This document shows, piece after piece, positions 25,514 through 34,926 of a stretch of DNA of 55,995 nt. Numbering within the stretch: the first letter of the stretch is position 1; every line of letters starts with the position of its first letter. The notes below the pieces were generated by a model. That model saw nothing but the letters and a program-made list of their open reading frames with translations. It searched no databases and was not told the origin of the DNA. The translations under genes were made by a program, and so were the position numbers. Origin of the DNA: Christensenella sp. UBA1214. Its GTDB lineage: Bacteria > Bacillota > Clostridia > Christensenellales > CAG-138. The stretch lies in the NCBI GenBank assembly GCA_002309375.1, contig DBXK01000002.1, positions 19,564 through 75,558 of the forward strand. Direction: 5' to 3'.

Positions 25514-25565
25514 AGCATCAGGCGGCGCGGAAGGATCCTGTTTCCGCGCGCACCGGAGGGCTTAT

Positions 25566-26804
25566 ATGGCAGTATTCAAAACAAAACCCGGGATCGCGAT
25601 CATTCTTGTGCTTGCAGCGGCTCTGCTGCTTGCGGGTTGTTCCAACAGCAATCCCGCAGGGCCGACGAATGCTCCTGTCGTCACGGAAGCGCCCGAAGTC
25701 GACTATTCGATCGTCAAGATCGCGTGCTATTGGCCCGAAGACGCAGGCCCGGACGATTGCGATTATTCGCTTTATATCGAAAAGCCGGAGTTTTCCCAGG
25801 CGTTTACCGCCGGCTACGCGCTGAATCGCGCTGTCGATGACTATATCGACGCTCTGACCGACCGGATCGAAAGCCGTTATATCCCCGCTGCCGTCGCATC
25901 GAACCCGTATACCTATGTTACCTGCCAGGTCGAACGTATCGATTCTTTTACCAATATCATATTCACGGAAAACGAGAACTACGAAGTTCAGCCCTATTCC
26001 GAAACCTTTGTCCTGATGCTCGATGAACGCGGTAACGAGCTGAATCTTTGCGATGTTTTCATGAACTACCACGCCGAGCGCCTTGTTGCGGAGCGCATCG
26101 CGCAGCTGATCGAAGGAGACAGCCGCTTCATTGAAGCCGATACTTCGGAGATCATCGGGGCCCTTGATATCGTCCACGGCGCTAAGATCACTCCCGAAGG
26201 CGCAATCGTTTATATTCGCGAAGGTGTACTGGCTCCGTTTGAGGAGGGTGAATTGAGCTTCGATATCCCGTTCGAGGATATTTGCCCGGAATTCGTCGGC
26301 GCGGATCGGGTGCTGAGCTTCAGCGAATACCGCGCACTGATAGATTTTCTCGGGCTCGTCTGCGATTCTGCGATCGTACGCGGCGATGATATCAAGGATG
26401 GTGTGCTGACTCCATATGCTGCAACGACTTTCATGGCCCTGGCTTCCGGGAAAATGGGCATCGTTCCGCAGGCTGGCAGGATCGCAGTTCCCGAAACCGA
26501 TTTCGAGCAGTATTATCTCGCCTGCTTCGGCACGGATTTTCCAGGCATCGATACCGAGGCGCATGATATCAAACAGCAGAACGGGAATTATTCCGTTTTA
26601 AACAAGAAGCCCGAATACACCTACTATGTCGATATGCTCTCCGCCGAAGCGGAAGGCGACGAAGTCATAATCAACGGCGACGTCACATTCGGCGCATTCG
26701 GTTATGCATTCACGACGCCGGTCTGTCATGTTTCGGTCACCCTCGTTCGGAATGCCGAAAGCCCGTTCGGATTCACGCTCCGAAGCTTCGATATGAATCT
26801 TTGA
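25566..26804 (+). CDS. Lipoprotein with RsiV-like (DUF3298-type) domain and C-terminal extension
   Basis: A 412-residue protein whose signal peptide ends in a good lipobox LLLAGC (Cys25). After a Pro/Thr linker, residues 50-290 resemble the DUF3298/RsiV outer domain: DYIDALTDRI, LMLDERGNELNLCDVF, and FDIPFEDICPEFVG. The last ~115 residues form a second domain I do not recognise. It is probably anchored on the outer membrane face. No sigma factor or protease gene is adjacent. GGAGG sits seven bases before ATG 25566; a longer reading from 25485 overlaps the promoter and is rejected. The lipoprotein at 7989-8948 appears to be a distant relative. Confidence 0.75.
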   Translation: MAVFKTKPGIAIILVLAAALLLAGCSNSNPAGPTNAPVVTEAPEVDYSIVKIACYWPEDAGPDDCDYSLYIEKPEFSQAFTAGYALNRAVDDYIDALTDRIESRYIPAAVASNPYTYVTCQVERIDSFTNIIFTENENYEVQPYSETFVLMLDERGNELNLCDVFMNYHAERLVAERIAQLIEGDSRFIEADTSEIIGALDIVHGAKITPEGAIVYIREGVLAPFEEGELSFDIPFEDICPEFVGADRVLSFSEYRALIDFLGLVCDSAIVRGDDIKDGVLTPYAATTFMALASGKMGIVPQAGRIAVPETDFEQYYLACFGTDFPGIDTEAHDIKQQNGNYSVLNKKPEYTYYVDMLSAEAEGDEVIINGDVTFGAFGYAFTTPVCHVSVTLVRNAESPFGFTLRSFDMNL

Positions 26805-26831
26805 CGCGGCATTTATACCCGAATAAACACC

Positions 26832-26869
26832 AAAAGGCTTGCTTCCGTTTTGAAAGCAAGCCTTTTTTT
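26832..26869. terminator. Bidirectional terminator
   Basis: Stem AAAAGGCTTGCTT pairing with AAGCAAGCCTTTT around a short loop, followed by additional T. It ends both the lipoprotein message and the 15.6-kb glycan operon transcribed toward it. Confidence 0.87.
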
Positions 26870-26900
26870 ACTGATCGGGATCACATATTTATGCAGGAGC

Positions 26901-28445
26901 TTATGCAGATTCGGTCGTGTTCTTCTTGCCGCGCTTGAAGAAGCCTTTGACGATACCGATTATGAAACCAAGCGTTTTGATCCGGAAGAGTTTTGCAAGC
27001 GGAATATAGATCGCAGCGATCATGAACACGCTCAAAATGAGAGTCAGGTAAACATTGAGATGGAGGAGCACGCCGAAAACGACATATGCAGCGCCGACCG
27101 CGATTGCCGAAAGCAGAAGGATCTTCGCCATTTCAATGAACAGTTCACGGTAACCGAGGCGGATGTATTTTTTTAGATAGATCAGACGCACCACAAGGCA
27201 GATCGCCGCGGAAACGGATGTTGCAACGGCAAGACCGGTAACACCGAAGAATTGATAGAACAGCAGGTCGAAGCCGATGTTCAGCGCGATATTCAGCATC
27301 GAGATCCAGAGCGTAATCTTGGTGTCTCCGTAGCCGTAGAATATGCTCGTGATAACGCTGGAGACAGCGCTTACGATCATTCCGATCGAATAGCCGATAA
27401 AAACGCTTGCAGTGAGCGCCGTTGCGGTTGAATCGAAGTTGCCTCTTTCGAAAGCGGCCTTCACGATCCCATTTGAAAACAGTACGCAGAATGCGCTTAT
27501 CGGAACGATCAGGAACACAAGCGCATTGATCACATTGTTAACGATCGTGCGGAGCTGTTTATCCTCTTTTTTCGCAATATGGCTGATCATCTGCGGATAG
27601 ACTGCCATTACAACCGCGCTGGAGATCATCCCGCTGAAAACATTAACGAGCTTATAGCCGTAGTTGAGGCAGGATATCGCGCCGCGTTTCGCACCGGATG
27701 CGACCATTTTATCGATCAATCCGTTGATATGCTGTATCGCAACCGTCAGTGCAACGGAAGGAAGGCCCTTCAGCATCGTCTTCACGTTTTGATCCTTTAA
27801 CCGGAAGTCCGGCTTGAAGCGCCATTTCCAGTTTATAAACGGAAGCTGGATCAGCAGCCTTACGATACTGCCGATGATCATTGCCGTCAACGCAGCATAA
27901 ATGCCCATGTAACGGTAACAGATGATAACGTAGAGTATCTTCGCGACATGGGTGCCGATCTGCCTTATCTGGCTTCCGAAGAAGCGCTCATGGCATTGGA
28001 GCATGGCGCCGATCGTCGAGGCGGTCGCCATCAGGAAATATGCCGGAGCCGTAATGCGAATATAATTCGCCGTGATCGCTTTTTTCTCCGGCGAGAAGCC
28101 CGGAGCCATGACGTAAATCAGCGGCCGTGCAAAGATGAGGAGGAACAGCACGAGCACGAAGGAAATGCAGAGGAATACCGACGACGCCTTATTCGCGAAC
28201 TTATCCTCCTCCCCCGGCTCCCGTACCATGGTCTTGCGGTAGATCGGCAGGAATACCTTCCAGATGCCGATATCGAGGATCGGATAGAGGATGTTGAAGA
28301 CGCTTGTCGTCATATAGAAGGCGTCCGCTTGATCCGTCGCGCCGAGATAAGCCGCAAGGACCGCTTCCCATACATAGGAAAGCACCTTGCCGGCAATCGA
28401 ACAGCCGAGAATGACTATTACGTTTTTCAGCGTTTTATTGCGCAT
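26901..28445 (-). CDS. MurJ/MviN-like lipid-linked glycan flippase
   Basis: A 514-residue protein with 13-14 membrane helices and the MurJ/MviN pattern: an N-terminal GKVLSYVWEAVLAAYLGATDQADAFYM, a repeated six-helix unit, and a C-terminal basic tail. MurJ-type proteins flip lipid-linked sugars to the outside. It is the last gene of the glycan operon, so it likely moves this operon's lipid-linked repeat unit and takes the place of a Wzx flippase. It could instead be the housekeeping lipid II flippase, but its position argues for a dedicated role. Confidence 0.85.
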   Translation of the reverse strand: MRNKTLKNVIVILGCSIAGKVLSYVWEAVLAAYLGATDQADAFYMTTSVFNILYPILDIGIWKVFLPIYRKTMVREPGEEDKFANKASSVFLCISFVLVLFLLIFARPLIYVMAPGFSPEKKAITANYIRITAPAYFLMATASTIGAMLQCHERFFGSQIRQIGTHVAKILYVIICYRYMGIYAALTAMIIGSIVRLLIQLPFINWKWRFKPDFRLKDQNVKTMLKGLPSVALTVAIQHINGLIDKMVASGAKRGAISCLNYGYKLVNVFSGMISSAVVMAVYPQMISHIAKKEDKQLRTIVNNVINALVFLIVPISAFCVLFSNGIVKAAFERGNFDSTATALTASVFIGYSIGMIVSAVSSVITSIFYGYGDTKITLWISMLNIALNIGFDLLFYQFFGVTGLAVATSVSAAICLVVRLIYLKKYIRLGYRELFIEMAKILLLSAIAVGAAYVVFGVLLHLNVYLTLILSVFMIAAIYIPLAKLFRIKTLGFIIGIVKGFFKRGKKNTTESA

Positions 28446-28469
28446 GCTTTTACTGCCCCGACAGTTTGG

Positions 28470-29027
28470 TTATCTGTCATAATGCTTAATGCAGAGTTCT
28501 TTTTTGTTGTATGCTACCGAATCCGCATCGACCGTTCCGCGCACGACCGTTCCGGCGGCAATGACCGCATTGTCGCCGATCACGGAGCCCTTGAGTATTA
28601 TGGCGTTTGCGCCTATCCAGACATTGTTGCCGATGATGATCTCTTTATCATCGAATTTGCCGCCGTTCATGGTTTTGGACCTTCGGAAATCGTGATCGTG
28701 ATCATAAACCACAACGTTCGGCCCGAAGGTCACGTCCCTGCCGATCACGATCCTTTTCCGCGCGACGAATATGCAGTTATAGTTTATCGCCGTATTGTCG
28801 CCGATCTTCATCTCCGCGCGGGGTGTTATCGAGAGGCGAACACCCGAATGCACGCGAACGCCCTTTCCGAGCTCCAGGCGGCCTTTTTTATACAGATTCA
28901 CCATGGTCCGCGGCGAAAAGCGCTCGATCGGGCTATAGCTGAAGCCCTTCCAGCGGATCAGCTTTATAAAGAAGAAGCGTATGAACGTATAAATGATCGA
29001 AACGACCGATTTGGTTTTTTTAAACAT
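28470..29027 (-). CDS. Left-handed beta-helix (hexapeptide-repeat) acyltransferase
   Basis: A 185-residue protein with hexapeptide repeats (for example IGDNTAINYNCIF, VIGDNAVIAAGTVV) and the catalytic-type YDHDHDF segment of the maltose/galactoside acetyltransferase-like group. It would add an acetyl or similar acyl group to a sugar. The first ~45 residues are basic and hydrophobic. It overlaps the Wzy-like gene by 8 bp. In the pathway it could O- or N-acetylate the repeat unit. The sugar target is unknown. Confidence 0.88.
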   Translation of the reverse strand: MFKKTKSVVSIIYTFIRFFFIKLIRWKGFSYSPIERFSPRTMVNLYKKGRLELGKGVRVHSGVRLSITPRAEMKIGDNTAINYNCIFVARKRIVIGRDVTFGPNVVVYDHDHDFRRSKTMNGGKFDDKEIIIGNNVWIGANAIILKGSVIGDNAVIAAGTVVRGTVDADSVAYNKKELCIKHYDR

Positions 29028-30249
29028 CCGGACTCTCCTCTCGGTAATATTTATAACTGTTCAGCTGCCGCGGCAGGCCGCTCTCCTTGGTTATGCCGTT
29101 CGCAAGCACCGTCGCCGTGATAAGTATGATCCAGTAAGCAAGGCGGCGCATTGCAAACCCGGCAAGGCTGTATGCATACAGCGAAACAAGTATCGGTACA
29201 AGCGTCCAATCCGCCTCCCAAAGCTTTTTTATGCAGCGGATCGTATAGATAACGAAGAACACCATGCCGACGGCGCCCGTTGACGCAAGGATCTCGAGAT
29301 AAGTGTTGTGGAATTCGATCTTGCCGCCGCTTGCATGAACACCGGGACCGAGGCCGAAGATCGGGCTCCTTCTGAAGCTCTTCCAGAACGACGAGAATAT
29401 CTCGAGCCTTCCGACGCCGTTGGAGTCTTCGTTGAGCCACTTTTCAAGATATTCGAAAACATAGCTGTATGTCAGCAGCAGTGTGATCGCGATCAAAAAT
29501 AACGTTATCAGCATCAGCTGAACGCGCCGCCTTTTATTTGAAAGGTTGGAGATCCAAAGGAAAATCATCACAAGCGCACCGAGCGCGACCGCCATAATGC
29601 CGGTCGATGATTCCGTTTCGAGCAGCAGAAAAACGGATGCCGCAATCAGCACAGCAGACAGAAGCATGTTCCTGTGCTGTTTGATCCTCCGCGCGAAAAT
29701 GAACGGGGTCCCGCTGAGAAGGACTGCAACCTGGTGCGGGTTCGTTGCGCCGCCGGTATACCGAACGCCGTGGTACCAAAGATCGGCGCCGAAAAAGGTC
29801 TTGCTTACAAGCTGACTGTATTCAAAGAGGAAAAACTGCCAGATTATAGCTGAACAGGCAAGGACGAAAATCAGTTTATCGTTGTATTCGACGCTGTTTT
29901 TCGAAAGACCGATCTCGATCGAAATCGCTATTACGGCAAGATACAGCCATGTCGCTATACCGCTGGAGTTGAGCTCGTTTCTGGCGAAGAAATATCCGAT
30001 CAGCGAACCGACAAGCATCGCGGAAATAAACCCGAGGAAAAACTTCAGAAGATCCGTCATCTTATAGCTGGATCGGATCAAAAAGCGGACGCCCCAAAGC
30101 AGGCACAGCACTTCTGCCGGGCCGACCTTCCAGACGCGCAGGCCAGTCATCGGCGCCAGGCAAAAGCCTATTATCAGCAGCCAGTCCGACAGCTTGAGCT
30201 TTATTCGGTTCCCACCGCCGAAGGTGTAATCACCGATCCTGAGTCTCAT
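29020..30249 (-). CDS. O-antigen ligase/Wzy-like polymerase membrane protein
   Basis: A 409-residue protein with about ten to twelve membrane helices and a long outer loop ending FGLGPGVHASGGKIEFHNTYLEILASTG. That 'H-N-x-Y/F' loop is the Wzy_C/WaaL signature of proteins that polymerise or transfer lipid-linked glycans at the outer face. It overlaps both neighbours (20 bp and 8 bp). Polymerase and ligase roles cannot be separated from sequence; within this operon polymerase is more likely. Confidence 0.85.
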   Translation of the reverse strand: MRLRIGDYTFGGGNRIKLKLSDWLLIIGFCLAPMTGLRVWKVGPAEVLCLLWGVRFLIRSSYKMTDLLKFFLGFISAMLVGSLIGYFFARNELNSSGIATWLYLAVIAISIEIGLSKNSVEYNDKLIFVLACSAIIWQFFLFEYSQLVSKTFFGADLWYHGVRYTGGATNPHQVAVLLSGTPFIFARRIKQHRNMLLSAVLIAASVFLLLETESSTGIMAVALGALVMIFLWISNLSNKRRRVQLMLITLFLIAITLLLTYSYVFEYLEKWLNEDSNGVGRLEIFSSFWKSFRRSPIFGLGPGVHASGGKIEFHNTYLEILASTGAVGMVFFVIYTIRCIKKLWEADWTLVPILVSLYAYSLAGFAMRRLAYWIILITATVLANGITKESGLPRQLNSYKYYREESPDV

Positions 30250-31153
30250 TGGGTCTGTACTTCCTCAATTCAAAATCTTTTCCGAACTCAAAATCATATT
30301 TATCCGGGTTGAACTGCACATACCCGCTCCACGGATAGAAGGTCAGCTCTCCGAAATAGATCTTTCCGGAAACATTGTAAAGATCGACGCGCACAAACGG
30401 AAAATCCTCCGACAGCACCGATGCGATGCGGAGCATCTCCGCAAGGTTTTCCGGCTTTTCGATCGGCCGGTCGATCGCCGGGCAATCGCTCGTTACGTGC
30501 AGATCGTTCCAGTTCGTATCATAGAAATTGCGCTTATGGCCGATATAACGGTCAACGTCGACGATCACGCACTCCGGCTTGCCGTCATAGCAAAGTATCT
30601 TGTAGTCATTGATCCCCGCTTCCGGCTTCTCCTCATTAACGAGCAGCTCCTCAACGACGATTGCCTTCTTAAGGCCGTAATACGCCCATTCCCTGCCGCC
30701 GATGTTCTTTTCGACCTCGGTGCCCTTGAAGCTGAATCTGCGCTTCATTTTTTCGATATCGAGTTTCGATTTGTCGCGGCAGATCGCAACGCTGAGGCCT
30801 CCGCCGCCGTGCGTCGTTTTGATCACGAAGCTGTTCGGGAGCGCATCCCAGTCGATATCGTTTACGCTGTCAAAACGGCCGTAGAGTTTAACGAGAGTGT
30901 CCTCCAGTCCCTTGCTCTTCACATATTCGCGCACGGCATATTTATCGACGCAGCCGCGCATCACCGGATCCCGGTAATTGAGCTTGTACCATTGGAGCTT
31001 CTCCGTGAAGCGCTGCGGTTTGCGAAGATGCAGCCCGCGATGCAGCTTGATCCGGTACTGCATGCGAAGCATCGGCACATCCGGCACAAAGCGGAGCTTT
31101 CTCAAAAACGCGGCGCGCTTGTTTGAGGTTTTGAAGAGCTTTTTGTAGTTCAT
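30230..31153 (-). CDS. TupA-like ATP-grasp ligase (copy 1)
   Basis: A 307-residue protein of the TupA-like ATP-grasp family, named after the teichuronopeptide gene of alkaliphilic Bacillus, which joins amino acids to uronic acids of a wall polymer. Visible features are RFTEKLQWYKLNYRDP near residue 50, a glycine-rich ATP loop KTTHGGGG, INDYKILCYDGKP, and the acidic metal-binding segment VRVDLYNVSGKIYFGELTFYP. It probably forms an amide bond using ATP and an acyl phosphate. It overlaps the GT4 gene by 4 bp (ATGA) and the Wzy-like gene by 20 bp. Confidence 0.87.
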   Translation of the reverse strand: MNYKKLFKTSNKRAAFLRKLRFVPDVPMLRMQYRIKLHRGLHLRKPQRFTEKLQWYKLNYRDPVMRGCVDKYAVREYVKSKGLEDTLVKLYGRFDSVNDIDWDALPNSFVIKTTHGGGGLSVAICRDKSKLDIEKMKRRFSFKGTEVEKNIGGREWAYYGLKKAIVVEELLVNEEKPEAGINDYKILCYDGKPECVIVDVDRYIGHKRNFYDTNWNDLHVTSDCPAIDRPIEKPENLAEMLRIASVLSEDFPFVRVDLYNVSGKIYFGELTFYPWSGYVQFNPDKYDFEFGKDFELRKYRPNETQDR

Positions 31154-32247
31154 TTAACAGCCCTTTCGATCTCCTTCAGATACTTTTCAACCACGATGCG
31201 GCGGTCGAATTCCCTTTCGACCTTTCGCCTTCCGGCAATGCCCATTTCCTTCCTTTCATCCCATGAAAGCGCAAGGAATTTTCCCATTTTCGCGATCAGA
31301 TCCTCGCTTGAACGCTGTTTGACGACGAAGCCATTCACGCCGTCCTCCACGATCTCGCGGCAGCCGGCGCGGTCGGTCGTGATGATCGGGCGGCCGCTCG
31401 CGCAGCTTTCAAGAAGGACGTTGCTCATGCCCTCCGGATAATAGGTCGGGTGCACTGTGCAGCAGGAAAGCCGGTAGACCGAAACGGCATCGAGGGTATA
31501 ACCGTGATAAACGATCGTCCCGTTTTCGTTCAGCTTATCGACGCGCTCCTTGAATTCCGGGGTGCATTCGCCGAATACATGGAATTCGGTATTCGCTTTT
31601 TGCTTTTTGAAATGCTCTGCGGCGTCGAGGAACTGGCCGATGCCCTTTTCCTTCATCAGGCGGGACATCATCACGAACCTGACCGTGTTCCCCTCCGGAT
31701 AATCGAGCAGAGCGAAGCGCTCGAGATTGACGCCGGAGCCCGGGAGAAGGTCATATTCGCCCTTCACGACGTGCTTTTTGAGCATGAAGTCGCGGTTCTC
31801 GGCGTTTTGGAAGAAGACCTTCTGGGCTTTTTTAAGGCCAAGGCGATAGAGCGGCACCGTGATCTTCTGCATGAGTCCGCCGTTTTCAACGGCGGTGCCG
31901 AGGCCGGTGATATTCGCAATGTACGGGATCTTCAGCTTCCCCGCCGCTATTCCGCCGTAGATGTTGGGCTTGATCGTATAGGTCAATATCGCATCCGGGC
32001 CGATCTCCCGCATCATTTTTTTATACGCGGAAACGAGCTTTAATTCCGAGATCGGGTTCGTGCCGCGGTTTTCGAATTCGGTATTGATGATCTTTACGCC
32101 GAGCTTTTCAAGGCCCTTTGCGTGGCCGTTGACGGTCGCCGCTGCGGTGACTTCGTATTTTTCAACAAGCGCTTCGATGACTTCCCTGCGGAAGCCGTAA
32201 AGACCGCTCGTGCCGTTATTGATTATCAGGATCTTTTTTCTTTCCAT
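31150..32247 (-). CDS. GT4-family glycosyltransferase
   Basis: A 365-residue GT-B enzyme. The N-terminal half begins ILIINNGTSGLYGFRREVI and contains GPDAILTYTIKPNIYGG; the C-terminal half contains RFVMMSRLMKEKGIGQFLDAAE and the family's nucleotide-sugar site PTYYPEGMSNVLLESCASGRPII with Glu-x7-Glu. It resembles PglA-like or WbpT-like transferases that add the second sugar (often GalNAc type) after the priming step. Start ATG 32247 has GGGGA upstream. It is the only clear GT-B enzyme in the operon, so the repeat unit may be short or other enzymes may be elsewhere. Confidence 0.9.
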   Translation of the reverse strand: MERKKILIINNGTSGLYGFRREVIEALVEKYEVTAAATVNGHAKGLEKLGVKIINTEFENRGTNPISELKLVSAYKKMMREIGPDAILTYTIKPNIYGGIAAGKLKIPYIANITGLGTAVENGGLMQKITVPLYRLGLKKAQKVFFQNAENRDFMLKKHVVKGEYDLLPGSGVNLERFALLDYPEGNTVRFVMMSRLMKEKGIGQFLDAAEHFKKQKANTEFHVFGECTPEFKERVDKLNENGTIVYHGYTLDAVSVYRLSCCTVHPTYYPEGMSNVLLESCASGRPIITTDRAGCREIVEDGVNGFVVKQRSSEDLIAKMGKFLALSWDERKEMGIAGRRKVEREFDRRIVVEKYLKEIERAVK

Positions 32248-32257
32248 AAATCCCCTA

Positions 32258-33322
32258 TCACCGGTTGTTTTTGATGTATTCCATAACTCGGCTCGTGTAT
32301 TTTCCGAGGAAAGGCGTGCCGGTCGCCTGAGCAATAATGATATCGGGATCCCTCAGATTGACTTCGATTATCGAAGGTTCCCCGTCTTCTTCGATGCAGA
32401 CATCCCAGAACGCCAATCCGAAATGCGGGATGCATCTATGCGCGGCGTCGATCATCGTTTTGATCCTGTCGAATGCCGGAACCGGGGTGCCGCCGAAGCT
32501 GAATCCGCTCGGGATGGAGTCATGCTTATTCATATCATGATCGATCGCATAGTCAAAGAACCGGCCGGTTTCCGGATCAATGCCGATGAAGAATCGTGAA
32601 TTGCCGCTGTTATCGGCAAACTTGCCGGCTTGGCCGACTTTCACAAAGCAGGACATGATCACGCCTTCGCCGTCCAAAAGCGCACTGTTGATGCGGATCG
32701 TGTTGACCGATGAGCTGTTCAGCAGCTTCATTCTTTCGTCCTGCCTGATCGGCAGCTGAATAACGTAATCCGATTTGTATTCCTTATGAATGGCGGCGAG
32801 ATCGTAGGGCTTGTTCAGCAGCTTTACGCCGTTCCCGGTATGGGTGTAGATCGTCGGTTTGATAACGAGGGCATCATATTTGTTCATGATGCTTTCCGCT
32901 TCCCGCATCGTTACCAAAGCAAAATCCCTGTTCAGGAAACGCCCGCTTGCATTACGGATAACGCAGCGCGGAGTTCGTGCGGCATGGACGAAGCGGTCAA
33001 GATATGCTTTGTCGCTCCAAGCTCCAGCAAGCCTTTTGTCGTTCAGCTTTGCAAGAATGCCGCTGTAAAAAACCGAATTCGTAATGAACTCCGGCTTTTC
33101 GCTGCCGGTTTTTGCATACAAAAAGCGATGCCAGTCACAGGAAATATCAAACCCGTAAGCGCTCCAGAAATCCTTTATCGATTTTTCCTGGGCGGGAGTC
33201 AGCGGAGGAATCGGATCCCTGCTGGATTTGATATCTCCGCGAATTCTTTTAAGCTGTTTTGACAGATGGCGGCGCGCATCGACCGATCTTTTGAGTTTTA
33301 CTATTCCGCTTTTAATGCCCAT
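32258..33322 (-). CDS. Sugar-transfer-associated ATP-grasp protein (ATPgrasp_ST, copy 1)
   Basis: A 354-residue protein. The ATP-grasp core shows YDALVIKPTIYTHTGNGVKLL, LNSSSVNTIRINS and the C-terminal acidic WDVCIEEDGEPSIIEVNLRDPD, the pattern of the family named sugar-transfer-associated ATP-grasp because of its constant location in polysaccharide loci. The reaction is unproven; an amide or peptide-type ligation is expected. It has a 3-bp gap to the TupA copy upstream and 10 bp to the GT4 gene downstream. It is a diverged relative of the protein at 36940-38028. Confidence 0.85.
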   Translation of the reverse strand: MGIKSGIVKLKRSVDARRHLSKQLKRIRGDIKSSRDPIPPLTPAQEKSIKDFWSAYGFDISCDWHRFLYAKTGSEKPEFITNSVFYSGILAKLNDKRLAGAWSDKAYLDRFVHAARTPRCVIRNASGRFLNRDFALVTMREAESIMNKYDALVIKPTIYTHTGNGVKLLNKPYDLAAIHKEYKSDYVIQLPIRQDERMKLLNSSSVNTIRINSALLDGEGVIMSCFVKVGQAGKFADNSGNSRFFIGIDPETGRFFDYAIDHDMNKHDSIPSGFSFGGTPVPAFDRIKTMIDAAHRCIPHFGLAFWDVCIEEDGEPSIIEVNLRDPDIIIAQATGTPFLGKYTSRVMEYIKNNR

Positions 33323-33325
33323 GAC

Positions 33326-34258
33326 TTATCTCCTGCACTGTTCAGATTTCTTCGGAAGAACGAACAATTCTCCGAGCTTCATATTGAATTCTTCCGGATC
33401 ATATTTGACCATTCCGCCGCCCGGATAGAAGGTCAGCTCCGCCAGATACAGTTTTTCTTCCGTATCGAAGAAATCAACTCGCACAAACGGAAAACCTTCC
33501 GACAGTACTGCCGCGTAATCGATCATCTCTTTAAGATGCGCCGGCTTCGGGATATCGCCGTTATTGTGTCCGTCCCTTCTGACGTCGAGCTTGTTCCATT
33601 CAAGATCATAGTAAGTCATCGAAAACTCTTTATCCTTGAACCTGTCCATCGCCGCATATATCGTGTACGGCTTCCCGTCGAAACAAAACAGCTTATAATC
33701 ATAGAGCTGGCCCGCGATATTCTCGGCATATTCTTCCGCAAGCACGCGCGGCGTGCAGGAATAATACCCGCGGCACCAACTGTCGAGCATCGTATTCTTG
33801 GGATCATACCATGTCCGAACGCGTTTGAAGATCTCTTTTTTATCAACAGCGGACTTATCTTTGACCGGGATAATGTTCTGTCCGGCGCTCGATATGGTCG
33901 ATTTCAGGCAGAACGATGCAGGCAGTGCATCCCAGTCTTTTTTGAAGTCACTGAAGCTGTCCCAACAGGCGATCAGCGGGATCGTATGCCCAGGGCCGAG
34001 TTTTTCTTCGATATAGCGTTTGAATTCGGCTTTGTCGACGATTCCTTTGATCCTCGGATCGTTATAATACATCTTATACCACTGGATCTTCTCCGTGAAC
34101 GAGACCGGATGCTCGATATCGAACCGATGTCCTATCGTCCGTTCATAGAAATCCATATTCTCGGCCATAAGCTTTTCAAACGGACATTTGCAGCGCGGAG
34201 CGCGCAGTTTCTTCTGGATCGAACGGCGCTTTGCTTTCAGCAGTGATGATAAACTCAT
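33326..34258 (-). CDS. TupA-like ATP-grasp ligase (copy 2)
   Basis: A 310-residue TupA-like protein. The opening has SFTEKIQWYKMYYNDP, followed by a short ATP loop CLKSTISSAGQNIIPV, EYAENIAGQLYDYKLFCFDGKP, and the metal-binding VRVDFFDTEEKLYLAELTFYPGGG. AAAGG serves as ribosome site. It is complete, unlike the two relatives just upstream at 34423-34913 and 34927-35832, and may be the functional survivor of a tandem expansion. Confidence 0.87.
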   Translation of the reverse strand: MSLSSLLKAKRRSIQKKLRAPRCKCPFEKLMAENMDFYERTIGHRFDIEHPVSFTEKIQWYKMYYNDPRIKGIVDKAEFKRYIEEKLGPGHTIPLIACWDSFSDFKKDWDALPASFCLKSTISSAGQNIIPVKDKSAVDKKEIFKRVRTWYDPKNTMLDSWCRGYYSCTPRVLAEEYAENIAGQLYDYKLFCFDGKPYTIYAAMDRFKDKEFSMTYYDLEWNKLDVRRDGHNNGDIPKPAHLKEMIDYAAVLSEGFPFVRVDFFDTEEKLYLAELTFYPGGGMVKYDPEEFNMKLGELFVLPKKSEQCRR

Positions 34259-34422
34259 ATTAACACCTTTCCGGTTTGCTAAGTCGATTCCGATGCTGTG
34301 CTTTCGTCAGCGGTCTTTCTCGCTGCTGTTATGCACAGCTGTGTTCGGTGCAGTCGGCGGATCTGCGGCCCACCGCAGAGGATATCGTCGAAGGATTGTT
34401 CATCCTCCTCGGATTCGGATTG

Positions 34423-34913
34423 TTATTTCTCGGTCGGCAGGATAAAGTGCTTCCCCATCTCTTCATCAAGGATTCAGAGTGGTAGGGATAGAATCCGCCG
34501 CCGGGATAGAAGGTCAGCTCCGCCATATAAAGCTTTTCCTCCGTTTCGAAGAAATCCACCCGAACGAACGGGAAATCCTTCGAAAGCTTTTTCGCGGTCT
34601 CGATCATCTCCTGCTTATGGAAGGGCGGATCGATCTTCGCATTCTCATGATCCCCGTATTTCACCGGAAGCATGTTCCAGTCCATATCATAGAAGCTGAT
34701 CTTCGAAACAACGCTTTTAAAATGGTCGATCGCCGTATAGAAGCAGAACGGTTCGCCGTTGAAGCAGAAGATCTTGTAATCATAAAGCTGATTGCCGACA
34801 GAAGTCACGAATTCCTCCGCGAGTACGCGCGGCCATTTATAAGCCGGCTTTATGATCGCGTTGCGGAAGCTGTACGGAAAAAGATTCCAAACTTTCAACA
34901 GATGCTCGTTCAT
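34423..34913 (-). pseudogene. Truncated, frameshifted TupA-like ATP-grasp copy
   Basis: The coding sequence begins at ATG 34913 but only matches the second half of its neighbours (from RVLAEEFVTSVGNQLYDYKIF to YMAELTFYPGGG). About 130 N-terminal residues including the ATP loop are missing. Near 34470 the frame breaks: the next frame continues the family's C-terminus (DEEMGKHFILPTEK) to a stop at 34423, which implies loss of one base. It closely resembles the gene at 34927-35832 and looks like a decaying tandem duplicate. The 164 bp after it holds no gene I can support. Confidence 0.75.
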
Positions 34914-34926
34914 TTTGATACCTCCC

